A DNA stretch of 6,320 bases, taken from an uncultured delta proteobacterium. Its GTDB lineage: Bacteria; UBA10199; GCA-002796325; 1-14-0-20-49-13. Both the position numbers and the translations under genes were made by a program. Below, piece by piece: positions 1 to 6,320 of the stretch. Numbering within the stretch: position 1 is the first letter of the stretch; every line of letters starts with the position of its first letter. Location: positions 1-6,320 of the forward strand of contig CAIPVD010000358.1 of the NCBI GenBank assembly GCA_903868375.1. Direction: 5' to 3'. Under the pieces are notes generated by a model, which saw only the letters and a program-made list of their open reading frames with translations, did no database searches and was not told where the DNA came from.

Positions 1-3000
1 GATCGTATCTTTCGCCGTCTGCATCGCACCCGGAAACTATGCCCGAAACCCTAGACATGCCTAAATCGTTCGACGGATGATAGTTAATGACCACAAGGTC
101 GAACGGCCTCAAATTAAAAAGTGCTTTCCTATTCTTTTCCATGTCGGGATTATCGATAATGACGACACGAGCCACCGTTCTTCCTCTCACGAGCGGTTTC
201 ATTCCATCCACACCGTTCGCCAAAATATAAGGGGCGAGCAGCTCCGCCATTTTATCGGCAACCTCCAAAAGGCGGAGCACGTCGCGGTTCTCACTTAATG
301 GGCCATGCATCCTGGCACCTAACAGCCACGTCCTGCGAACTCCGTCGATAAAAGTGCCAACATCAGATATAGTAGCTAGTGGATAACGGTCTCTCTCACT
401 GGTCGATGCGGTCGCGACCGGGCGAAGATATTCATCTATAGCGTTCGGAAATTGTTCAGCCAGTGAGCTTGCGAGAATAGCTGCATAATCCTTTGCCTGT
501 TCCAGATCAGACACGCGCCTTATCTTGTCCAGCAAGGGATCGTCTTTGAACATATCTTTAAGGCGGGCAAGAGCCACGTCATTGTCCAGCCTATATTCAA
601 AGATATCAGTCTGGATCCACCTTGCGGTATCCGGCCCAAGAAAAGCTGTCACCCTTGCCACCTTGTCCCAATCTATTTCGGCATGTTTAAGCTTCCGCTC
701 TAACGACTGCCAGATAAATTGGTACTTATCCCAGAATACTTGTTCAAAGATGGCGGCAAGAGTTTCGTCGGAGACCATATTAAGGATATTAACGCCGCGC
801 TCATCCGACAAAAGCATAGGGACCTTCATAAGCGCGAAGTTGTCGAGTTCCCTGAACTTCGCTGCTTTGCCCACGTCTCCGAAATCTACGAACCTGCTCA
901 TCTCTCTATCTAAGAGGGCAGCGAGCTGCCTATCTTCCAAATGCTCAAGCATTGCCTTTGTCTGATTATGGTCCTTGGCGCTACGAAGCACGATACCTGC
1001 ATGTACGGGGTCTTCGATAAGAAGAGCGTTCATTGCACGGACAAGGCCGCTCTTATTTGCATCGGCAAATTTCGTCCACGCATCGGGGCGATAAACCTTG
1101 TCTGCAAATGTGATCTCGCCGGATGATTGATTGTTCGTACTGAAAATCGCAGCATCAAAATCGAAGATGTCATTTCTTTTCAACCAGTCTAAAGCATCTG
1201 GATTTGCTTGAGCCTCTATATCCGCAAGCCTGTCTGCGTCAAACCCACGTATGGCGCCAAATAGAGGCCATCCTAGAGTCGCGGCAGCGGTGCTTTCGAC
1301 CTTATAGAACGAATAATATATAGATAATAGCTTCGCGACAGCACCGTTTGAGAGTTCGGCGAAGAGCGGAGACATCTCCGGCGGCCTGTTCCCGTTCACC
1401 ACTAAAAGTTTAAGCGCGCCAAAACCATTTTTTCCATAAAGAGCTTTGGGACCTTCGCGGTCGGATGAAGCAAAGACGGGAAATGCGCCTATTTCCGCCT
1501 CGATCGCCGGACGTGCGATATCCACCGGAACCGCTGCCAAAGCCCTTGCCATATCGGTGTGATAACTCTTCGCCGAGCGCATCATCATGCGTCCTTCATC
1601 GGGCACTTTGCGCAAAACTCTTGTCAAAGCATCGCCGCGTTCTTCCGGTTTAAATGCGGCTAAAAATGCCGTGACCGCTTGCTGTGAATACGTGATCCCA
1701 CCGTGCGCATCATCGGTAACGACCGGAATATCAGCAAGGCCTGCTAGAAATGTATCGACCGCAGATGCTGGCTTTTCCGCACCTTTCAACTTGGCAAGAA
1801 GCGCTTTAGGGAGCCTGGCCAGATCATCATCAATATCAAAATTATATTCTTTGCAATATGCCACTAAATTCCTGGCAAGGACTGGATCGGCATAGAATAG
1901 TGCGATAAGATCAAAACTTCTTCCACCACGCCTTTCCGACATATCAACATATTCTTCGGCCGCCCATTGCAGATTATCTCTTAATCTTCCGGCAAATCCT
2001 CTTGCCGCCGCAAGCATCGTACCTTTCGGCCTATCGGCCAATTCTTCATTCCAATCCCTCGGCTCTCTTCCTTCCAATCGGGCTACAAAGGCCTCTTCTT
2101 CGGCTCCGTTGTTAATATGATTCGCGGCGTCGCCCACAAGACGCCACCTGGTATAACTGCGAAGTCCGGCAAATACCTTATTGGCTTCATCTACCGGCAT
2201 CGCGGTTCGGGCATAATCGACAAGCTCCCACATGATACCGGAAACAAAACCAAAATCATGTCCAGCACCGTGCCCAAGCCGGTATGCGAATTGATCTATC
2301 CAGCCGGCCTTATTCGCCGACGCCTTGAACATATCGTAAAATGGAGTTCTTCTTCGTGAATGCGTCAGAATATCCAAAAGAGAACCCATATAATGCTGCA
2401 TTGGATGATCGGCATTTGAATCGTCCGGCAGATCATTAAACAAGAATCGGCTGAAAATTTCTTGAACGAATGCCGGCTCGTAGCCATCCAGTTCTACGGC
2501 TAGCGGCTTATGTCCGCCAATATTTAAGCCGACGAATTCCGTTGCGAATTTCTGATCGACATAGAACATGGCGGCAACATTAGTCTTCTTTTCCCATCCG
2601 CCACGATACATCTGTGAAATGTAGCTCCACCGGTCTCTTCCCTCCGGGGCTTCCTTCTGTGCCGCGGCAATAAATTCTCGCGCCGCTACAACTTTGTCGG
2701 CAGCAGGCGGCAGGCCCCACGCCACCGGCCATGCAGGCTGTGCCGAAACAACAGGATGAAAACGTTGAACAACGTCGTCTATGACCGCCACTTCTATTCG
2801 CGCTTTTACATCATCGCTCAATCCATTGTAAACTTTAGCCCTTAACTCCGCATCTTCTAGCTCCGACAATACAAATATGATCTCTGTGATCGCCGCATTC
2901 ACATTTCCAGCAAGCTTTCCATTGCCGGAATTAAGAGCAAAATTCACCAAATTATTGAGAAGCTGAACCTTCCTTTCAGTTTCCTTGAAAAGCTCTACAA

Positions 3001-6000
3001 TTAGATCTTCATTTCTATGGTTAAGCCTTCTCGCCATCTCTTGCACTGCTAACCTTATCAGCGCATTAGTATGCCTTATTACATCTTCGTCAACGATCAG
3101 AGTCTCTAGTATCGCGTTCTTAAGCGGCGTTGCATAAGAGAATATATGCGCCGCTATGCTTATATGGCCTCCTCGTGTATAATCCATAACCTCGGTCATA
3201 AGTTTGGGGTTCATAAAGAATAAAGCAGCTGGCCCAAACTTTTCGCTGCGTTCTTCGTAAGCTTTTGCCGCATCCTCACCTGTGAGCCCCAGCGCCTGAA
3301 ATGCCTTTGCCTCTTCTATTTCTGCTGCTGGCGGCTTTTCACCCCACGCTTCCAGCCATGCGGGCTGTGCAGCCTGAGCTGTCGCACCTTTGAACCAATA
3401 GTTAATGGCAGACTTCAATGCCACCTTGGTCCCTACAGATAGCGCCGCGGCTATATCATCCGTTAGAATAGCGGTTATTCCTTTCAAACCCGCCCTGGCA
3501 ATTTCGCCCGGCTTCCCGGCCAAGTGTGAAAATGGCGCTAATTGATCCACTAGCTGTGTCTTTTTGTCAGTGAACCTAAAGAGCGTGGCCAATGTCCGAT
3601 CTACTTCTTGCATGAACGACAACGACCTGCTCGCCTCTGCCAGAAGATGACAAAGGTCTTCCATGTACCTCTCTTTCGGCCTTTCGCTCACGACAAGCTC
3701 ATCGAAAATGGCTAGCCTTAAAGGCTCTGGATATTTGAAAAGTATAGAAGAAAGCTCGTTATGATTTCCCTGTGAATTGGCGATAATATCTCTCGCAAGG
3801 CTTGGTTTCGCATAGAACAGCGCTGCAAGAGTTGTTCGATTATTTACCGACCAGAATTCGTCTGCAGCCTCCACACCCTTTAAATCTTCTTTCAAATATC
3901 TTTGGGCCTCTGCATTCTCCTCTTCCGATGGAGGTTTGCCCCAAGCTTTTGGCCATGCAGGTTTTTCTAATGCGGCAATTTCATCCCCGGCAATGCTTGC
4001 CAACTCTTCCTTTGTTTCAGCTGCAAGCCCTTTATAGAATGAAACCGCTTCATCTCTTGGAAGCTCATCCGTTAAGATCGTAACCATGCCCCTTAAATTT
4101 TGTTTCAATAGACTTTCAACCGAACCCGTTTTCGCTACGCCACGATGAACGCCAGCCGCCATTTGATCTACAAGTTGAGTTCTTTTCTTCGTTGCCTTAA
4201 AGAGATCGACGAAGAGATGATCTGCGGCTTCGTTATCGTGGGCAAATATTTCTTCTGTTACAACGTTGGCCAACGGATTCATATGTCCATATGGCTCGCC
4301 GTCTTCCGGGATATGGGCAAGTATCATGGCATCGCAAATGGCGAGTTTCAGTTTTTCAGAAAGGCAAAAAAGCCCATTTGCCAGCTCGCTATGATGCTGT
4401 CTGGAATATACGATCAGATCAATCGCCAAAGCAGGTTCAACAAAGAAAAGAGCCTCGAGCGATGTTTGCTCATCACACTTCCAATATCGTTTCGCAACAG
4501 CTTCTCCCTTCAAACCATCTCTTCGATATTTTTCGGCTACTTCGATAAATCCTCGTATTATTTCGATCGCACCTTCTTCTAACTGCCGGCCCGATTGAGT
4601 TTCCCACTCATCGATCCACGCTGGTTTTTCGCCAGTGGCAAGCAAACCGCCAAGATCGTCGCCAAACTCTTTCTCTAAAAACCGTCTGGTATTTTCATTA
4701 AAACCGCTTACGACACGAGCTGCATCTTCTGCAGCGGTTTCATCTTTCAATATTTTTACGATAGCGCGCAAACCTTCTTTTATAGGCTTTAGGAAATATT
4801 CATAATCATCATGTATCGACATTGAATATACTTGCACCATTTGATCGGCCAACTGGGCCTTCTTATCGGTAAATCTAAAGAGATCATCAAATGCACGCTT
4901 CGCTTCTTCGCGGTGATCGTCCATTCTGGCATTAACGATGATACGGCACAGGGAGAAGAGATAACTGTTTGGCTCTCTTTCTCCACATTCGGGTACTTCA
5001 CTAAAAATAAGCTCGTCGAGCAACTTCAGTCTCAACGGTTTGGGATAAGTAAATATTTTATCGGACAACGGTTTGTGATTTCCCGGAGAATTAGCGACCA
5101 CATCTACCATAAGCTTCGGATCAACATAGAACAGCGCTGCAAGAGTTGCCTTATTATCTTCCGACCAGAATTCGTCTGCAGCTTCTACGCCCTTCAGGCC
5201 TTCCGCAAAATACCTTCGGGCATCTGCGACCTGTTCCTCCGATGGAGGATTGCCCCAGGCTTTTGGCCATGCAGGTTTTTTTAATGCGGCAACATCATCT
5301 CCGGCAATAATTGCCAGCAATTCCTTTGTTTCAGTTGCAAGCCCTTGATAAATCTTGACCGCTTCATCACTTGGAAGCTCATCCGTTAAAATTTTAACTA
5401 TGCCCCTTAGATTATGCTTCAAAAGTGTTAGCGTTGAACTTCCTACCGATCCATTATAATAAATTACGCTCGCCAGTTGATCTACGAGTTGCGTTTTCTT
5501 CGTCGTTGACCTGAAAAGATCGACAAAGAAATGATTGATCTCTTCGTTCTCGGGAGACCAGCGGGCGATGTTCATTATTGAGCATAAGCCGCTCATATAA
5601 CCATAGCGTGCAACCCCTGAATCCGGAGGTATCTTATCAAATATTACCGCATCACAAATGGCGAGCCTCAATTTTTCGGGATACTTAAAAAGTTGTCCAG
5701 CCAACTCATCATGGTGCGCCCTAGTATAACCGATCAACTCGGCTGCCAAAGCAGGTTCCACAAAGAAAAGCGCCGCAAGCGAGGCTTCTCCCCCTCGAGC
5801 CGTCCAGTATCGTTTAGCAAGATCTTGTTTCCTTACGTCTTCTCTCAAATATCTTTCGGCTACAGCAATATGCTTCTTGGGTATACTGATGTGTGATTCC
5901 GATAACAAAGCGTCCCACGTATTCCGCCAATCGGGTTTAGCTTTAACTGGGGCCTTGACCGGAGCTACATCCTTAATCGAATCGATAAACTCCTGCCCAA

Positions 6001-6320
6001 GTTCTTCGGCAAGGAATTTTCTGGCATAATCGGTGAGCCCCGAATAGAACCCGGGCGTTTTTGCTATGGATGGATCACGTCCCAGACAGTCAAGGATGCG
6101 GAAAAGGTTGTTCCTCGCCACGGTGAGCGCTTCATCAGGTTCATTAAAACAATTACGATAATAGACATATTGGTTGATCATTTGGGCCTTCTTGGTTGTA
6201 GCCCTAAAAAGATCGACCGCGATCTTACCATCACTAGCAAACGTTACAAAATTCGCTGCTGTCTTGATCAGACAATACGTGTAACTCTTAACGGGATCTG
6301 CCGCGTCCATTTCCTTCGGA
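1..6320 (-). CDS. Internal fragment of a giant helical-repeat protein, possibly with a PEP-utilising mobile domain
   Basis: A single minus-strand frame (codons from 6317-6319 down to 2-4) stays open for 2106 codons; both ends run out of the window. The reality of the frame is shown by its length without a stop, by protein-level repeats that stay in this one frame throughout, and by paralogous units whose DNA differences fall largely at synonymous or conservative positions. Order: end of unit R0 (residues 1-153), R1 (154-366), R2 (367-594), R3 (595-804), R4 (805-1003), R5 (1004-1212), R6 (1213-1438), shortened R7 (1439-1539), divergent R8 (1540-1748), R9 head (1749-1810), an unassigned helical stretch (1811-2045), and a putative PEP-utiliser swivelling domain start (2046-2106). 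I see no signal peptide or membrane segment in this part, and the composition (Ala, Leu, Glu, Lys, Asp) suggests a soluble protein. The function is unknown. If the C-terminal call holds, the array may be a scaffold or substrate-recognition arm for an ATP-dependent phosphotransfer enzyme; that is inference. The coding call is very secure and the function is not. Confidence 0.95.
2..184 (-). other. Putative start of a PEP-utilising-enzyme mobile (phosphohistidine) domain
   Basis: Residues 2046-2106. The pattern G-R-T-V-A-R-V-V-I-I-D (2046-2056), then L-R-P-F-D-L-V-V-I-N-Y-H-P (2070-2082), then M-S-R-V-S-G-I-V-S-G (2088-2097) and D-G-E-R-Y-D follows the swivelling domain of PEP synthase, PPDK and related dikinases, where G-x-V-x-G-x-V leads to G-D-(I/V)-L-V-x-x-x-T-x-P-D, then A-A-G-I-V-T-E-x-G-G-x-x-S-H. 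In that family the histidine carries the phosphate between the nucleotide and substrate sites. Here the sequence ends just before the expected histidine. Base 1 gives C as the first base of the next codon, compatible with CAT or CAC. About three extra residues lie between I-V-S and the expected His. No ATP-grasp domain is visible N-terminal to it, so it could follow, as in glucan water dikinase. The assignment is from memory of the family pattern. Confidence 0.45.
185..889 (-). other. Unassigned helical region between the array and the C-terminal domain
   Basis: Residues 1811-2045. Charged, Leu-rich sequence that looks helical, with several Trp/aromatic patches (F-W-D-K-Y-Q-F-I-W-Q near 1862-1871, R-T-W-L-L-G near 1996-2001). 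It has no motif I can match to a family and no clear ALF/LF/PAW landmarks. A Ser/Thr-rich hinge (A-T-A-S-T-S-E-R) around residues 1969-1976 may separate it from the following domain. It could hold further eroded repeat copies. Confidence 0.5.
890..1075 (-). repeat. Diverged head of a ninth copy, R9
   Basis: Residues 1749-1810. A-L-L-I-E-D-P (1765-1771) matches the A-L-F-Y-V-D-P head. R-S-A-K-D-H with H1784 lies 13 residues later, and L-x-x-L-L-D-R-E-M (1799-1807) resembles the L-R-L-x-x-L-D-E-L helix of R2. The string R-S-A-K before the histidine is shared with R8 only, which pairs R8 and R9 as a subgroup. The opening helices are shortened: only 26 residues separate it from the P-D-A-W of R8, against 52-63 elsewhere. 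I cannot place a middle or closing motif for it with confidence. Confidence 0.4.
1076..1702 (-). repeat. Highly diverged protein repeat unit R8
   Basis: Residues 1540-1748. Overall similarity is low, but the spacing is that of the family. V-P at 1572-1573 is followed by M-R-S-A-K-S-Y-H with H1587 exactly 14 residues after P1573; P-L-F-A-E-L (1651-1656) puts its L-F 79 residues after the proline, as in R1 and R2; and Y-R-P-D-A-W (1743-1748) stands where P-A-W is expected, compared with P-D-W in R0. The segment between has a glycine-containing patch (Y-G-K-N-G-F-G). Assignment rests on motif spacing seen by eye, so it is less certain than R1-R6. Confidence 0.5.
1703..2005 (-). repeat. Shortened protein repeat unit R7 (head only)
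   Basis: Residues 1439-1539. The opening helix (A-R-G-F-A, 1439-1443), I-A-L-F-Y-A-D-P (1472-1479) and a degenerate L-P-K-A-L-L-A-K-L helix are present. There is no middle L-F-[RK] motif and no P-A-W motif; the proline of the next unit's head follows only 94 residues after P1479, against about 200 elsewhere. The position 14 residues after P1479 is Asn1493 instead of His. It is best read as a unit that lost its second half, followed by a short linker (around K-P-A-S-A-V-D, 1516-1522). The frame is intact, so this is a protein-level deletion and not a pseudogene. Confidence 0.65.
2006..2683 (-). repeat. Protein repeat unit R6 (diverged)
   Basis: Residues 1213-1438. Recognisable from V-A-A-M-F-Y-V-D-Q (1248-1256), where Gln replaces the usual proline, and G-G-H with H1270 still 14 residues later. 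The middle motif reads Y-D-M-F-K-A-S-A-N-K-A-G-W-I-D-Q-F (1328-1344), with Gly in place of Gln. It ends in P-R-D-W-N-E-E-L (1420-1427) rather than P-A-W. It has an Arg- and Gly-rich insert in the opening region (Y-R-G-G-W, 1238-1242) and a Gly/His-rich stretch after the middle motif (L-G-H-G-A-G-H-D-F-G), absent from the other units. Confidence 0.75.
2684..3310 (-). repeat. Protein repeat unit R5
   Basis: Residues 1004-1212. A more divergent but complete unit: P-A-A-L-F-F-M-N-P (1030-1038), Y-T-R-G-G-H with H1052 14 residues after P1038, a weakened Y-A-T-P-L-K helix (1062-1067), V-E-L-F-K-E-T-E-R-K-V-Q-L-L-N-N (1108-1123), and closing P-A-W-P-V-A-W-G (1195-1202). The D-Q of the middle motif is N-N here. 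Y-T-R before the histidine gives it an A-type flavour like R1. Confidence 0.8.
3311..3907 (-). repeat. Protein repeat unit R4 (B-type, distinct tail)
   Basis: Residues 805-1003. The head is a sister copy of R2: L-K-G-V-E-A-A-D-E-F-W-S (813-824), T-L-A-A-L-F-Y-A-K-P (830-839), N-S-Q-G-N-H with H853 14 residues after P839, Y-P-E-P-L-R-L-A-I (863-871), D-E-L then S-E-R-P. The middle motif T-L-F-R-F-T-D-K-K-T-Q-L-V-D-Q-L is at 912-927. After that the similarity to R2 stops: the tail runs through I-L-T-D-D-I-A-A-A-L and an alanine-rich stretch to P-A-W-L-E-A-W-G (986-993). At 199 residues it is shorter than its sister. Confidence 0.85.
3539..4537 (-). repeat. DNA-level superrepeat, copy 2 (R3 plus first part of R4)
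   Basis: Partner of the copy at 4838-5860. The matching identical runs are 3811-3834, 3847-3868 and 3945-3966. A two-codon indel relative to copy 1 falls between about 4210 and 4330, where the offset changes from 1314 to 1320. The conserved block covers the R3/R4 junction with its P-A-W-P-K-A-W-G motif, so the duplicated block crosses a unit boundary and is not one unit. Confidence 0.8.
3908..4537 (-). repeat. Protein repeat unit R3 (A-type)
   Basis: Residues 595-804. Sister copy of R1, offset by 440 codons. It shares A-K-R-Y-W (609-613), A-L-F-F-V-E-P-A-L-A (623-632), H-H at 642-643 with H643 14 residues after P629, E-K-L-K-L-A-I-C-D-A (655-664), V-D-L-F-K-A-T-K-K-R-T-Q-L-V-D-Q (704-719), L-R-G-M-V-T-I-L-T-D-E-L-P, and K-P-A-W-P-K-A-W-G (786-794). 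It differs from R1 by two missing codons between the YP helix and the middle motif, and by Y-P replaced with L-S at 653-654. Confidence 0.85.
4538..5221 (-). repeat. Protein repeat unit R2 (B-type)
   Basis: Residues 367-594. Its first part matches R4 closely: L-K-G-V-E-A-A-D-E-F-W-S (375-386), T-L-A-A-L-F-Y-V-D-P (392-401), N-S-P-G-N-H with H415 exactly 14 residues after P401, Y-P-K-P-L-R-L (425-431), D-E-L-I-F-S-E-V-P (435-443). The middle motif D-L-F-R-F-T-D-K-K-A-Q is at 479-489. The second half (I-V-K-I-L-K-D-E-T, then R-R-F-L-E-K-E-F-G) is unlike R4 but resembles R0. It closes with P-A-W-I-D-E-W (566-572) and a longer-than-usual spacer to R3. At 228 residues it is the longest unit. Confidence 0.85.
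4838..5860 (-). repeat. DNA-level superrepeat, copy 1 (R1 plus first part of R2)
   Basis: This stretch aligns in frame with 3539-4537, at an offset of 1314-1320 bases through most of its length, falling to about 1299 at its low-coordinate end because R2 has a few extra codons. Identical runs include 24 bases at 5125-5148, 22 at 5161-5182 and 22 at 5259-5280. Offsets change only by multiples of three, as expected for selected coding repeats. The similarity ends near the middle motif of R2; the R2 tail is not shared. Confidence 0.8.
5222..5860 (-). repeat. Protein repeat unit R1 (A-type)
   Basis: Residues 154-366. A complete unit, best matched by R3. Elements in order: A-E-R-Y-L opening helix (154-158), A-K-R-Y-W (168-172), A-L-F-F-V-E-P (183-189), a paired histidine H-H at 202-203 with H203 14 residues after P189, Y-P-E-K-L-R-L-A-I helix (213-221), V-D-L-F-R-S-T-T-K-K-T-Q (266-277) followed by L-V-D-Q-L-A, then L-R-G-I-V-K-I-L-T-D-E-L (304-315), and the closing P-A-W-P-K-A-W-G (349-356). 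The pattern of heptad-like hydrophobics predicts all-alpha structure. No family is recognised. Confidence 0.85.
5861..6319 (-). repeat. Protein repeat unit R0, C-terminal part, with K-A-P linker
   Basis: Residues 1-153. This is the end of a unit whose head lies outside the window. It carries the middle motif (DLFRATTKKAQ, residues 36-46) and a P-D-W-x-x-x-W version of the closing motif at residues 129-135. Its tail (S-G-L at 93-95, then R-K-F-L-A-E-E-L-G) resembles the tail of R2 (S-G-F, then R-R-F-L-E-K-E-F-G), so R0 looks like a B-type unit. Just before the closing motif is a short linker rich in Lys, Ala, Pro and Val (residues 116-128), the most linker-like stretch in the array. The methionine at residue 4 is probably not the start, because the unit is already missing its head there. 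Confidence 0.75.

Noticed and set aside
525..965. A 146-codon open frame on the plus strand, and similar shorter plus-strand frames at 4145-4582 and 4832-5284
   Set aside because: They lie antisense to the repeat-bearing minus-strand frame. Their translations are rich in Ser, Cys and Arg with no coherent domains, and a stop-poor antisense frame is common opposite a long gene.
1703..2005. A frameshift or pseudogene event in shortened unit R7
   Set aside because: The frame stays open and protein-like on both sides, and landmarks resume in the same frame in R8, so an in-frame loss explains the short unit better.
4789..5001. A 70-codon minus-strand frame starting with ATG
   Set aside because: It is out of frame with the giant ORF, lies wholly inside the R2 coding sequence and shows no ribosome binding site or domain.
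6308..6310. In-frame ATG (residue 4) preceded by AAGGAA, as a possible true start
   Set aside because: The A-G-G-A abuts the ATG, too close for a usable ribosome binding site. The frame is open upstream to the window edge, and starting here would cut unit R0 in half.
890..6319. Assignment of the array to TPR, HEAT, armadillo, ankyrin or pentapeptide repeats
   Set aside because: The period is about 200-228 residues and the landmark motifs match none of these consensus patterns. Only a general all-helical character is shared with TPR or HEAT proteins.
1..6320. Promoters, terminators or other regulatory sites within the window
   Set aside because: Every base is inside one coding frame. Occasional AT-rich stretches or short inverted pairs are expected by chance in coding DNA, and none is placed convincingly.

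Overview
The whole window lies inside one open reading frame on the minus strand. Reading the reverse complement from base 6319 down to base 2 gives 2106 consecutive sense codons with no stop. Neither the start nor the stop codon is in the window, so this is an internal piece of a protein clearly longer than 2100 residues. There is no intergenic DNA, and I see no RNA gene, mobile element or CRISPR array. Residue numbers here and below are local: residue 1 is the codon at 6317-6319.

The protein is mostly a tandem array of large, predicted all-helical units of roughly 200-228 residues. I do not recognise them as any named family. Each unit has a head with an A-L-F-[FY]-x-x-P motif followed by an almost invariant histidine 14 residues after the proline, a Y-P-x-x-L-R-L helix, a middle L-F-[RK]-x-[ST]-x-x-K-[KR]-x-Q motif, and a closing P-A-W-x-x-x-W motif. 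From N to C terminus the window holds the end of unit R0 (5861-6319), R1 (5222-5860), R2 (4538-5221), R3 (3908-4537), R4 (3311-3907), R5 (2684-3310), R6 (2006-2683), a shortened R7 (1703-2005), a strongly diverged R8 (1076-1702) and the head of a ninth copy, R9 (890-1075). R1 resembles R3 and the first part of R2 resembles that of R4, so the middle of the array is a two-unit superrepeat of about 1.3 kb that is visible even in the DNA.

After the array comes about 235 residues of helical sequence without recognised motifs (185-889). The last 61 residues (2-184) look like the start of a PEP-utilising-enzyme mobile (phosphohistidine) domain. If that is right, the catalytic histidine would be among the first codons beyond base 1. 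The helical array would then sit directly N-terminal to a phosphotransfer module of the PEP synthase, PPDK or glucan water dikinase type.

Organism: the reading frame is bacterial or archaeal in style (intronless, standard code), of moderate GC by eye, with free use of AGG, AGA and ATA codons. Giant intronless ORFs that combine unknown repeats with enzymatic modules are known from uncultivated bacteria such as Omnitrophota. That lineage is a guess from gene style only; nothing in the window fixes the taxon.
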